From Megamerina dolium (lineage: Eukaryota; Arthropoda; Insecta; Diptera; Megamerinidae): a stretch of 64,000 nucleotides of DNA. This document shows positions 52,220 to 63,219 of this stretch, piece by piece (position 1 is the first letter of the stretch; every line of letters starts with the position of its first letter). The position numbers were made by a program, and so were the translations under genes. The DNA lies in assembly GCA_963854835.1 (NCBI GenBank), contig OY978527.1:44342040-44406039 (forward strand), given 5' to 3'. The notes under the pieces are model-generated. The model made no database searches, was not told the DNA's origin, and saw only the letters and a list, made by a program, of their open reading frames with translations.

Positions 52220-53387
52220 TTACATGACAACATCCCGACAGACAATTTTTGTTTTTGACGATGAGCGTGAAGACGGTTTTCTATAGGTTTCACTCGCCGA
52301 TGAAGAAGATGAATATTCAAGATGACTTCCACCCGTTTGTGACTGCTCTTGACGTGCCAAAAAACTATCAGCAATAGCCCGATCCAAACCTGTATATTGG
52401 AATGCTTGTGCTTGTTGGCCATCAAGCACGTCCGCTTCTGACTTACGGCGCTGGCGACGATTGACATCATTTTTCCCCGAACGCATAGCATTGCCTGATC
52501 GACGACGACGATGCTGATTTGATATGCCAGTCGATTTTGTGCTTCTATGAGTACGATATGTGCCCGGCACAGTGCCGTGATGAGTATAGAGTACTGAACC
52601 AGGATGTATATAAGGGTATGTGGCCATAGCACGACGATATGGCATAACTGGTGTTATCGCCGCTGGCGGTGGTGGTGATAGAAGCATAGCATGTGGAGGT
52701 GCCGGTGGTTTTGATGCTGTCAAGAGCTGAAAGTGAAATATAGTTTCAGTTAAATTAAATTTACTATGTTTTCTTGTATGTATGTCGAATGTATGTATGT
52801 CGGTAACTGAAAGTTGCTTCATTAAATGACAGTGACAAGTATTAAATCTGGAACAAGTACATGTAGTACGTCGTTATGCACTTGTGTGACCTCAATTAGC
52901 AACATTCTCGTGCACTGAAGTTATTTTGTTACTAAGTTAAATTATATTTTTCTTTTTTGACAAAAAAAATTAATTTTTGCTCTTTAAATGCTTTAACATT
53001 TTATTCGAACCTTTTACTAAAATAGCTTAAATTATGAAAAAAATAAGAAATATGTACAAATTGAAATCAAGCAATGCTTTCATTTTACTTACGGCACTGC
53101 TACCGGGTGAAGCAGGAATTAATAATGGTGGTAATTTACGTACAGAAGGCGGTGGTAAGGTTCCCATGTGTGTTGCATACATCCACATTGCTGCCAACTT
53201 TTCAGTGTTTTCCTAAATTAGGATTTAAGGAAATGAACATTAAAGAAATATAGAAAAATCTTTTAAATCGCTCATACGCACCTTTTCACTTCCACATAAT
53301 GACATCGTCTTTATATACTGGTCGACTTTATCCTTATCCAATGTGTTGGTTTGTATAATTACATCTCTCAAGTTCTCATTGGGATGT
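52220..53387 (-). CDS. Unrecognised gene, three 3' coding exons (5' end not found)
   Basis: Exons read on the minus strand at 53282-53387 (35 residues after a split codon), 53093-53212 (40 residues) and 52220-52726 (168 residues to the stop). They join in frame through consensus sites: donors GTGCGT and GTAAGT; acceptors CTAG, TTTAG and TTCAG. The protein reads HPNENLRDVIIQTNTLDKDK, then KLAAMWMYATHMGTLPPP. Next come a Pro-rich part with SPPPPAA, a basic HRRRRSG patch, and a Ser-rich end with SSSSSASE, closing CRDVVM. The tail looks intrinsically disordered. I do not recognise the family. The first exon here starts at an acceptor inside a codon, so more exons lie upstream, in 53.4-55.5 kb or beyond. 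The consistent splicing over three exons makes it a real gene rather than a shadow. Confidence 0.75.
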
Positions 53388-53470
53388 CTAGAAATAATAA
53401 ACAGATAAATTTAAATACTTCAGGTTAAAAGTTTGTTTAAAATTTCAATAAAACTAAAATAATTATAATT

Positions 53471-53640
53471 ATATATCAAATTTAATTTGCTTTAATTGTT
53501 TTAAAGATGGTCCAACAACAACAAACTATTAGTGTAATGCTATATAAAATAAATAAATGTAATGCTATATATCAAATTTAATTTGCTTTAATTGTTTTAA
53601 AGATGGTCCAACAACAACAAACTGTTAGTGTAATGCTATG
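53471..53640. repeat. Tandem duplication, two units of about 96 bases
   Basis: ATCAAATTTAATTTGCTTTA begins at 53475 and again at 53571. Both units run through GATGGTCCAACAACAACAAA to GTAATGCTAT with a single clear mismatch (CTATTAG versus CTGTTAG). It lies in non-coding DNA beside the minus-strand gene. Confidence 0.9.
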
Positions 53641-53692
53641 TCTTGACCGGCTTTTCTAAACGTATTTAACACTAAACATGTTTTGATAAACC

Positions 53693-53911
53693 ATGGCTGC
53701 CTTCACCACAAAATCGTTGTTTTTGTTTGCGAAAATAAAAAAATTTACCACGCGCAAGCGCATATTTGAGTCAAGATCTCTAATACCAGGTAAAGAAAAC
53801 CGAGACCGAAGCTATGTAAAGTCTTACGAATACAGCAGAAATAAAACAAAACAAAAACAAGAAACATATATAAAGAACAAAACAACGCGCACGATATTGA
53901 CGCCATGTTGA
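53693..53911 (+). CDS. Possible small protein or first exon, basic N-terminus
   Basis: A 72-codon frame starts in good context (ACCATGGCTGCC) with MAAFTTKSLFLFAKIKKFTT. This is rich in Lys/Arg and Ser/Thr and lacks acidic residues for its first 24 positions, like a mitochondrial presequence. After LIP it meets a consensus donor (CCAG/GTAAAG at about 53790), so the real product may splice here. No second exon was found before the PP2C gene, and no homologue is recognised. It may also be an antisense accident within the upstream part of the minus-strand gene. Confidence 0.3.
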   Translation: MAAFTTKSLFLFAKIKKFTTRKRIFESRSLIPGKENRDRSYVKSYEYSRNKTKQKQETYIKNKTTRTILTPC

Positions 53912-53940
53912 CTTTATACGCCGATGCCAAGAAAAACTTT

Positions 53941-54569
53941 TTTTAATTTCTTTACCTCATATTATTAGATCATGTTTATATTATTTGTGCTTAAAGCACA
54001 ATTTGGGCTATCATTTATACATTCTTTTTCAAATACATTCCTGCGCTAAACTTGTTTTGTTGCGTGATTTGTTTCTAAACAGTCTCATCGGACGATTCGT
54101 GAAGGAATAAACAGAAAATGTCGAATGGATTTAGCATTAGGCATGACATATAGTTGAAAATTTCGCCATTGGGGCTGCTCTTCGCAGACGATTAATTATT
54201 TTAATTGTAAATATTTTAGAAGCACTAGCCCGAAATTATAGTCAAAGTTAAGGCCATCTTAAAGTGAGAAGCGACTTGTTTGGTATATATTGCACATACA
54301 AAAAATATATCGAAAAGCCGATTTAAACTTTTAATAGACCCGTAAGAAAAGAGGACCCTGAGAAGAAATTTCAATGAAGAGTTCTGCACAAACAGTAAAT
54401 TCGGCGTAGAAAACTCGGTTTTCGAATGACTGTTATGAATTCCCTTCGAATACCTTTCTGCTCCTTTTTACGATTATCGGCAATTTTTTGTTTTTGGTTC
54501 CTCTTCGCTTTTTCTTTAAACAAATAATATTCCTGTTTTTTCACTAAAAACCAACAATGGTCCTAATAC
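53941..54569. other. Non-coding DNA
   Basis: No exon identified on either strand; missing 5' exons of the minus-strand gene could be hidden here. Confidence 0.4.
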
Positions 54570-54985
54570 TAGGATTGTTGATATTTTCAAAAATAACGCA
54601 TTTCGATATATAGAAATGGCGAAATTGAAAAAATCGTCGTATCGGTTTTAAAATATCGATGTATCCACATATCGTTAAAAGTTAAGGAAAGTTCAAAGCA
54701 AAGAAAAATAACTTATATTGTATTATTTCCTATTTTACAATTTCCAAATATTTTCGTTTACTACGTTTAAAAATACTCGTTTGTTTACACTGTCATTCAG
54801 CAGCCTGCTTTGTTATTTATAATTAATTTTACCCTCAACGTAACCAAGTGTATAAGAGAATACTAGTCGATATTTGTGCGTAAAATATCGATATCTGAAA
54901 TGATCGTGCAAAAAAATATAACGCCTATAATATCGTATCGGAAATAACAAATATCGATAATATCGATATAATATCAACAATCTTA
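54570..54985. mobile_element. hAT-like MITE with TATCGATA boxes
   Basis: The outer ends TAGGATTGTTGATATT and, inverted, TAAGATTGTTGATATT match at 15 of 16 positions. They are flanked by CCTAATAC and CTAAATAC, an imperfect 8-base direct repeat (6 of 8), as hAT elements leave. Length is 416 bases with no coding potential. The interior has several copies of ATATCGATA, most densely near the right end (about 54881-54967). The class assignment rests on duplication length only. Confidence 0.65.
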
Positions 54986-55497
54986 CTAAATACTAACATG
55001 TTGGCAATGCCTTTCTGGAAATATCTCCAATTATAGTAAATGTCAAGCAAAGAAAAATTATTCATCACCCATAAGAGATTGGCAAATGCGATAGAAGTGT
55101 AAAAACGAAAAATTAAAATATCTGTAGAAAAACTTGCACAAAATTCAAAATAAAAGAAGGAGTTGTTTCTATTACGAAAAATAGAATAGAAATAAATACA
55201 ATTTCAACGAAAATGTATGAGGTCGTAAAAGAATAAAATGAAAATATTGATTTGTGTACTGCTAGTGTTTGTGAACATAATGCAAGAAAGTAACAAAAAA
55301 ACGTAAGAAGAATCCAAAAAGAAACCAACAGCATTGAGTACTATCAGCATAAATAAAAAAATTTAATCATTCGAGCAAATAAAGAAAACTTATAAAGGAA
55401 TAGTTTATAAAATTGTAGACGTGGCGTTTTGGAAAAGAATAAGAATTACAATAATAATAATAATAATAACTGACGCCTAACTCCAGCCACATTCGCA
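54986..55497. promoter_or_regulatory. Probable promoter and 5' leader of the PP2C gene
   Basis: The 512 bases before the PP2C start codon must hold its leader unless an upstream exon exists. No TATA box at a sensible distance or clear initiator was seen. AAT repeats lie at about 55449-55470, just upstream of the start codon. Confidence 0.35.
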
Positions 55498-57644
55498 ATG
55501 TTTACCAACATAAAGAATCGCCTGATATCTGCAATAACACCAGATATGCCAACATTACCATCGTCGGTAGATTATTATCGAGCGTCCGGAAATCATACGT
55601 TGCGTATTAATCAATATCGTTTGCAAGATAAGTTTGAATATGCACGTCCAGGTTTTCTACAGCTATTAACAAATGATGAGCTACGAGCGTCGGCCGATCA
55701 CAATGTACGTCCAATTATCGTACCGCGAGATATCAACATTCTGCCCTGGGGAACAGGTTATGCTGAATGTGTCAATTCTGGAAAATCTGAATGGAATGAG
55801 GATCAGGCTGCTTTTTGCAGGCAAGTATTATATTAATGGTTAATAAAATGCGTATTTAATATTATACTTTTGTGCAGACAAGTTCTTTCTGATCCCTCGC
55901 ATAAATATCCCGATTTACCGTATACATATTTTGGAATTTTTGATGGACATGCGGGATATGGTGCAGCTTTAGCAGCCTCACATCAATTTCATCATATATT
56001 GCATGAAAAATTAGTTGACTGCATTGATATGTTGTTGCCTCGCGATGAGGAACACACAACACGAAAAGAAACAAACGATTTTCCGCATCCGATCAACTTT
56101 CAGCGTCACATTACTAAAGATGAGCTCATTGTTGGTGCTCTGGAAAGTGCATTCTTTCACATGGATTCACTAATAGCACAAGATCGTGATCGTTATCGTG
56201 ATGCTGGTGGGTGTACAGCGTGTGTTGCACTGTTTATAAATGGCAAATTGTTTGTTGCTAATGCGGGTGATAGTCGAGCAGTTTTGTGTCAACGCAAGGC
56301 GCCCTCTTCGTCGAAAGAGAAAAAGGAAAAATCAAATGCCGATGGTAGTACACCAGATTCAAATGATCAGACTTTGGAAGCATATCCAGTACCTTTCTCT
56401 TTCGATCATACACCAGAAACAGAAAGACCACGTCTTTTGAATGTGGCTCACCTAAAACCGCATTTGCTCGCACAGCATTATGCCGCAATGGAGTATGCGA
56501 GACGCCCGCATGGAAAAGACTTGGGACAGCGTATACTGTGTCGTCAAGGCACAATGAAAGGCTGGACTTACAAAACACTAACAACAGATGATCTCCGAAT
56601 GCCTGTGGTAACAGGCGAAGGCAAGAGAAGCAGACTTTTGGGCACATTGGGTGTAACTCGTGGCTTTGGTGATCACGATTTACTAGCTATTAATTCGGGC
56701 ATACTTATAAAGCCATTCCTGACACCACATCCGGATGTCATTTCACGCGATCTCTCCAAAATAGTTAGTATTCCAGGTATGTCTATATAAAATATCCAAA
56801 TTTTATTTCCATTCTAATGAGATTTGTATTTGCAATAAACAGGTGAATATAACGAGGATGGTGATTATGGCATTCTAGTAATGGCTACCGATGGACTATG
56901 GGATGTGTCTGAAAATGAAACGGTTGCACGTACAACATTTCAAACACTAGCCAAATACCCCACAGAAAAGCATCGTTATACAATGGTGGCACAAGAATTG
57001 GTTGCCAGAGCGCGTGGCAAGGTCAATACGTCTGGTCATTGGCGTTTGGCTGATAGCAAAGCCGCTGCTACCGTCGATGACATATCGGTGATTGTTATAC
57101 CGGTGTATCAGTATTACAAAGAGCATATGGAATGGGAGAAGAAATGTGCACACGATTATCAAGCAATGATTGAGAGTGGTGCATCGAAAGCGACAGAAGC
57201 AAAAGAGGATCAATTATCATTGCTAAATGGTATTTCGCATGCTCATGTAGAGGTTGAAAATGACGAGGACGAAGAAGATATTGTTGTGTCGTTGCACAAG
57301 GATGCATCTAATACTGAAGACACCACATTAGAGAGAGAGACAATACATTCCAGCATTGATTCAAAAAATATCAGCGTAGAAACAGAGAATAGTGTAGTAT
57401 CAAAGAACGATGAGAGCAAAACGGATGCTGTTAGTGTAATAGTTAAAGAAACAAATGATACCACAGAGGCTGTAGCTAATAGTGAAACTGAGAAAGGTAA
57501 AAGTTATAATTCATTATGATTTATTTCTCATTTCATAAGCATCATTTCTCATCATAAACATGTTTTCACACACACATTTCATTTATTTTTTGTTTGTTTT
57601 TAGCAACAATCTCTAAGCAAAACATTCAAGATGCACAAGATTAA
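55498..57644 (+). CDS. PP2C-family protein phosphatase, PPM1H/J/M type
   Basis: Exons 55498-55820, 55878-56776, 56843-57496 and 57604-57644 give 638 residues. It is a Mn/Mg-dependent Ser/Thr phosphatase. PP2C motifs seen: FGIFDGHAGYG (126-136; metal ligands Asp130, Gly131), CTACVALFINGKLFVANAGD (220-239) followed by SRAVL, TRGFGDHD (368-375), ATDGLWDV (422-429; Asp424) and DDISVIVIP (486-494). The N-terminus (RPGFLQLL, ILPWGTGYAECVNSGKS) and the long insert between NAGDSRAV and TRGFGDHD, with ETERPRLL and RRPHGKDLG, are the mark of the PPM1H/J/M group. In mammals PPM1H dephosphorylates Rab GTPases. All catalytic residues are present. An acidic, Ser/Thr-rich tail (about 510 onward) is longer than in human PPM1H (514 residues). 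Intron 1 is GC-AG; a second last exon exists at 57730. Confidence 0.93.
55821..55877 (+). other. GC-AG intron 1 of the PP2C gene
   Basis: The frame needs TGC AG | A CAA GTT, so the intron starts GCAAGT and ends GTGCAG; it is 57 bases. The only GT donor nearby (CAA/GTATTA) gives the wrong phase and a quick stop. AG/GCAAGT is the usual sequence of the rare GC-AG class. Exon 2 also begins with ACAAGTTCTT, resembling the retained GCAAGTATTA, a sign of local similarity at the two ends. Confidence 0.85.
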
Positions 57645-57729
57645 ACTCATTTTTAATGTATTTCCAAGGAATTATTCGCCCTGTGAAGGCTTATTTTCAT
57701 TTAATGCTTATTTCTATTGTATTCAACAG

Positions 57730-57836
57730 AGAAAACGCCTCAGTCAACACCGGATAAAGCAAATAAATCAAAACAACATAATAAACAACAACAACAACAA
57801 CAGCGCAATAATCGTAGTCGTCAGGACAAGCGTTAA
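57730..57836 (+). CDS. Alternative last coding exon of the PP2C gene
   Basis: The donor at 57497 can also join the acceptor ATTCAACAG at 57721-57729. The phase fits: G plus AG gives Glu, then KTPQSTPDKANKSKQHNK, a run of six Gln, and RNNRSRQDKR with TAA at 57834. This gives 660 residues with a basic, Gln/Asn-rich end instead of the short ATISKQNIQDAQD end. Basic residues and codon choice make this the more protein-like tail, and it may be the main form. The two exons are mutually exclusive because the first ends in a stop. Confidence 0.7.
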
Positions 57837-58112
57837 TTTTTCGTCGTTTTCAAGCAAAACACACAAAAAAAACAACAAAAATGAGAATTCATTTTATGTA
57901 GCACTTGATCGCTTAAATTAAACACTAAATTAATTTTGAAATAAGCTAAATAATTCAAAAATGAAAAGTAGCATTTACGACAAATAAACAAAAAATTTAT
58001 AAAAATATATAAAAACCTAATCAATAATAATAATAATATATTATATATCTAAATTATTTTGTTTACACGACTATGTAGTCTCCCAAAGAATTGGACTTTG
58101 TAATGAAAATTC

Positions 58113-58118
58113 AATAAA
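58113..58118 (+). terminator. Polyadenylation signal AATAAA for the PP2C gene
   Basis: First good AATAAA after both stop codons, 277 bases past the stop of the alternative last exon. Confidence 0.5.
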
Positions 58119-60644
58119 ATTTGTAATTATTTAAACGAAAAATACATATTACTTAACAAAATGGAAAAATCTAATATTTTAATAAAGAATGTATCTTCTA
58201 GTAGAGAACAATTTAGATGTTTTCATTTTCAACATTTCAGATGCAATTAATTTCAGGCTCGAGATAAGTTAAGGTTGTGAGGTGATTGCAAGGGCAGCTG
58301 AGTGTAATTTCTGCTATACAAATTAATGAGAAAACAATGGTAAGGGAATGCAAAATAAGCGATTTATACGCTAGTCAGAAAAATTCTATTATACATATCA
58401 GTTAAAATGAGCTGATTAAAAATAATCAGAAAACTTACTGTTGAATAGTTATCATATTTGATAAAACCGTAAATATATAAATGCATATATGTAGTTGCGA
58501 TAAGAAAATAAAATATTATCGTTTGAAAGAAGAAGAAAAATGCAATTTGAACGCTTGTAAATGAATAGTACATAACTTTATTTCTTGTTTGTTTGCATAC
58601 TCCTTCACAGAGTGTGTGGTTGGTATACATAAAACTGAATGAATTAATTAAAGATGAGAATTATTTATTAATAACTGCACACTAACATATACACATGTTT
58701 ATTTAAAATGTGGGCAGTAAAAGTATATAATAATGATGATAAATAAATTTAAAATATACATTTGTATGCATCATCATTATGGAATTTATTATTATTCATT
58801 AGAATTCATTAATTTGAATAAAAATTTGCTAAATCTTGTTTGTATGTATGTACCTATAATGTATTATCGCAAGAATATAGTACATATATGAAAAGTTCAA
58901 TATGAATATCAAAAATTGCAAAATGCAAAACAATAATTTAGACAAAAGTGTAGAGAAGTGATGACTTATTGAAGGCTTAAAAACATATATATAAAATAAT
59001 GCAAATACAATTGATAACGTTGACACAGTATGACGAAAATTTTAAACTTTTTGTTGTGCACATGAGTAGGAAGAAAGGAATTTTGTTCGAATTAAGTAAA
59101 AAATTGATAAATTGAATTTAAAAAAAATTCAAACTAAATGTAAAAAAAAAACAATCCATTTTTGATTAAATTCACAACTTTTACTTTTAATTACCTTGGC
59201 GAAAAGCACTCATTCATTAAAATCGATGATAAATTTGTTCTGATTTCTTTGAACTTTACAATGAGACAGGTATTTCTTAATTATTTGCCAATATTCGGGA
59301 AGCCATTTGAATTTCTCATATGAATTATGCTTTGTCGTACTGTGTTATTTAGTTCATAATATTAAAATATATAAGCATCGCGTCGAATTTATATAATAGA
59401 TAGCTATTTTTTTCGTATTTTAATGCAAAAATTGATGAAAAGAAAAACATTCTATTAATTTCAATTTTTCTTCATTTACGGCCCTTCAAATCATGTGCTT
59501 GTACGAATGTGTACAGCAAAAAGTGTCTGACTCGACTTAGGTTACTATATGTAGATAATTTTCCAAAAAAAAAAAAATTGTCATTATTTATTTTTTCTTT
59601 CTAAATATGTTTTTTGTTTTTTGTTTGTTATATATTCAAGGCTCAAACACGTCATTTTCACGTAAAATATTTTGTTAACAGATTTTTCTTCTATCCATAC
59701 TTTGTGCACTATTTATCCTCAACAAATACTTTTATCATTAAATTTGAAATGCAAGATTTAATTTGCATATAAATATTACAATTTTGTATCTTCTGGTTAT
59801 CTTTCTTTAATTGTTATGCATGTTGCATTTAATCGCTTTATTTAACATTGTTCTTGTATATGTATATTCTAATAGACTGCGTAATTTATAGTAGGTATAT
59901 AATATGTATTTAGTAAGCAAATATTTATATATGTATATTGTTAGATTAATTTATTGTGTGCTGTGTGTTTAGAATTCGATTTGTCTTCGTTTTCATTTCA
60001 CCATTTGTTTTTTGCTGGTTTGTTTTTTTTTTTTTACTTCTGCAATAAATCCGCTTAAATGCATAAAGTACAATTTATATTTGTAGCGTAGCTCAATTAT
60101 GTTTAAAAATTAAGAAAAATAGATATTTTGTTTTTGTTTGTTTTTTATATATAGACAACAAGTTGTACATATTAATTTGATTAATAAATTTTTATACGAA
60201 ATGCATACTATAAATTGTCTACTTATAAGTAGTTTTAAATTTGGCAAATAAGTAATAATAATAATAATTGGTAATAGTCATAATAATACGTAGAATTTTC
60301 AATATGTTACACACAAGTATACCTATATTTATATATATGTATGAATGCGTATGTATACTATTTGTTAACATAATACAGTTTCTGTTCAATAGCATCAATT
60401 TGTTTATAAACAAAACAAACAAAAAAATTATAATAAATAATTAACACGTTTACATATCGCAACTGTGGATAATGTGTGTTCGAGTTGCAATGTGGAAGTC
60501 GTCGAAATTTTGTAGGAAGTAACAACGCAAATATGCATCCATCAAATACGCGATTGTGATGTGTTCACTCTGTTAACAGTTAATTTGAACAAATTTCCAA
60601 CGCAAACTGCTGCTGCTCTCTGTCATTTGGGCACACCTATACAA
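58119..60644. other. Convergent intergenic DNA between PP2C and S6kII
   Basis: About 2.5 kb of A+T-rich sequence with no exon. The part nearest 60644 is the 3' UTR of S6kII on the minus strand; its end was not determined. Poly-A/poly-T tracts and an AAT repeat at about 60250-60270 are present. Confidence 0.6.
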
Positions 60645-63219
60645 TTACGAATGCAAATTTGCACGATCCTTGGCGCGACGTTTGGCCAACATTGACATCT
60701 CCACGGGACCAACATTTGCTGCCTGTGGTATTGCAATTGCACGAAATGTTGCATCGACAGCACCACGCAGTGCCAACGTTGCCTCTCGCACCGAATTCGT
60801 GCTCTGTTGTATGCTACTGGTCGCTGCTGTCTGCGGTGGTATTGCGTATTCGGTTAGTCTCACCGAGCCGGCACTCTGTTCACGCAGCCACGGATGTTGG
60901 AGTATCTGCGCCGCGGTCGGGCGATTTTCAGGCACAATATGCAACATTTGACGCAAGAGGTCTTTTACTGGGGCGCTGATCTGAGACCAACGATTCGTAC
61001 TGAAATCGATGTGTCCCGAACCGATCCGTTTCAGTATCACATCGGGTGAATCGTTCGGTGTCGAGGCAAATGGTGTACGTCCTGAGAGCATTATATACAA
61101 CAGTACACCGAGTGACCAGATGTCACACGCCAAATCGTATCCTTGACGTTTTAGCACCTCGGGTGCAACAAAATTAGCTGTATAACATGGCGTCATGAGT
61201 AGGCCATTGTCAGCACGCAACTGCTTTGCAAAACCTGAAAATGTGCAATCGTGTAATATTTCCATGTGGAAAATGCTCAAATGCTCAATACTCACCTAAA
61301 TCACATAGTTTTAGTGTTTCCGGTGTTTGACGCATACTTGCGTAAATCATATTTGAAGGTTTCAGATCACGATGAACAACACCATGCTCATGCAGATATG
61401 CTACGGCCGAAACGACAGTACGCAATACAGCACTGGCCTCACTTTCACACATCTGTCCGACGGCAAGAATGCGATCGAGCAATTCCCCACCCTTCAGCAG
61501 CTCCATCACCAAGTACGCCGAGGTGACATCCTCATAAACAGAAAATAATGTCACAATATTAGGATGATTGCCATAGCGCAACATGATTTCAACTTCCTCC
61601 CAGCAATCAGCCGAAGCGGAAGAGGCCACAACTGCTGCTTTCTCAATAATTTTCACAGCAAAATGCTTTTTGCTCGATCGATGCTCACATAAGCGACACA
61701 CCGAGAATGTGCCGCGGCCCAACTCCTGCAGTACACTGTAATCCGAATGGAAATTTCCCGGCAGCACACCAGGCAAACTGCGCGGCGTATGAGATCTTGG
61801 CACAATAGGCGATTGGGGATTTGAATTATTTGTTGAGAGTGTCTGATCGAGTAGTACGGGAGCAACAAAACTGAATCCACGAAATATTTCGTGTGCTGAA
61901 GCTGAAATCGGACCGCCGGGTGAGTCGCGAGGCGATTTCGACGTATACTCTACATCGAAGTAGAAGGCATCATCGCGTGACACAGCCGGTATGAAAGGCG
62001 GGCGTACCTCTTTGCGCTCCAGGCGTAACCAATCGATGGTAGCAAAGAAACAATGCGCCTTTATGTCCAGAATACCTTGCGGTCCGGCTCCCAAGCGGTT
62101 CTGTGGATTTCGTTTGAAAAGTGCACGCAACAGTGCTTGTGCTTCGGGTGACAGATTCTCTGGCATTCCCAATTTTGATCTGAGTATTTGATTCATTGTC
62201 TCCTGACGAGTTTGGCCGTGAAATGGTAAATTTCCCGTCAACATTTCATACATTAGCACACCGAAAGACCACCAATCTGCAGCAAAATCGTGTCCTTTGC
62301 GATTCACAATTTCAGGCGCCATATATTCGACGGTGCCACAAAAACTATACGTCTTTGAGCCGTCAAGTGGCTGCTTGGAAAGACCAAAATCCGTCAGAGC
62401 TATATGACCATGTTCGTCCAATAGGATGTTTTCCGGTTTTAAGTCCCTATAAATGATGCCCAGCGTGTGGAGGTGATTCAGTGCTAATGCCAATTCAGCC
62501 AAGTAAAATTTCACATCCTCCTCTGTGAACATTACCTCTTTCGATAGCCGTGTAAACAAGTCGCCACCACGTAAAAAGTCTAATATTAAATATAATTTTC
62601 CCGGTGTTTGGAATGCATAATGAAGTTTTACAATAAATGCATGGCCCACATCGGCTAGAATCTTACGCTCGTTGGTACTACGAACGCGGTCTTTAATTTT
62701 GAGCGTGGCCTTCTTTAATACTTTCATGGCATACAGTGTTCCAGCGTCCTTGCCGACAATTTTACGCACTAGAAATACTTTTCCAAAGCTTCCTTCGCCT
62801 AGCACACGTAACAACTCAAATTGTGATGGATCCGCTTTATCGTGTCCCTCTTTCACTACCTCGCGCAATTCGAATTCATTCTCGCGGTTGTCCACATCCA
62901 CAGATGCCGCATATCCTTCAGAATCGCTGAGGTCCATCAATTCTGTGGAGTCCGCTCCTTTGGGCTTCGGCGAAATATGGTGGTGCTCCAGTGCTGTTTG
63001 CAACGCTTTCTGTTGCACCTGTTGCCGTCGCTGCGATGACGTCACAGTCGTAACACCACCCTCCTCATCGGTGGGCGTATGCTCCATAGGAGTCATCGCC
63101 AGACTGCTACATCCCGACGAAGTTATCTGCATACGCTGCCGCTCCACTGCTCCATTACCATCCACACCCTGTTGCAGCTGTTGATGGCGTAAATCCTTAT
63201 TGGAATCTGCCAATGGCAT
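60645..63219 (-). CDS. S6kII: Ribosomal protein S6 kinase, RSK type (two kinase domains)
   Basis: Exons 63219-61296 and 61234-60645 (minus strand) give 837 residues; the intron splits the Gly of DLG642. The N-terminal AGC kinase has GEGSFG (141-146), Lys166, YRDLKPEN (Asp259), DFG (277-279) and activation-loop Ser292 in [13 protein letters not shown]. Then come the turn motif SKSPRDSPG and the hydrophobic motif FRGFSF (Ser450). The C-terminal CaMK-type kinase has GRGTFS (501-506), Lys523, HRDLKPSN (Asp618), DLG (640-642) and [13 protein letters not shown] (Thr656, the ERK site in the family). The ERK-docking motif LAKRRAK sits near the end. Family knowledge: ERK and PDK1 activate it in sequence, and it acts in cytosol and nucleus on growth, learning and circadian timing in flies. 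The first 130 residues are low complexity and longer than in human RSKs (about 735-740). All catalytic residues are intact. Confidence 0.97.

Noticed and set aside
54860..54970. Authentic DREF-type promoter of the PP2C gene
   Set aside because: The TATCGATA boxes lie inside a unit with terminal inverted repeats, so transposon origin explains them first; kept as a finding, not as a promoter call.
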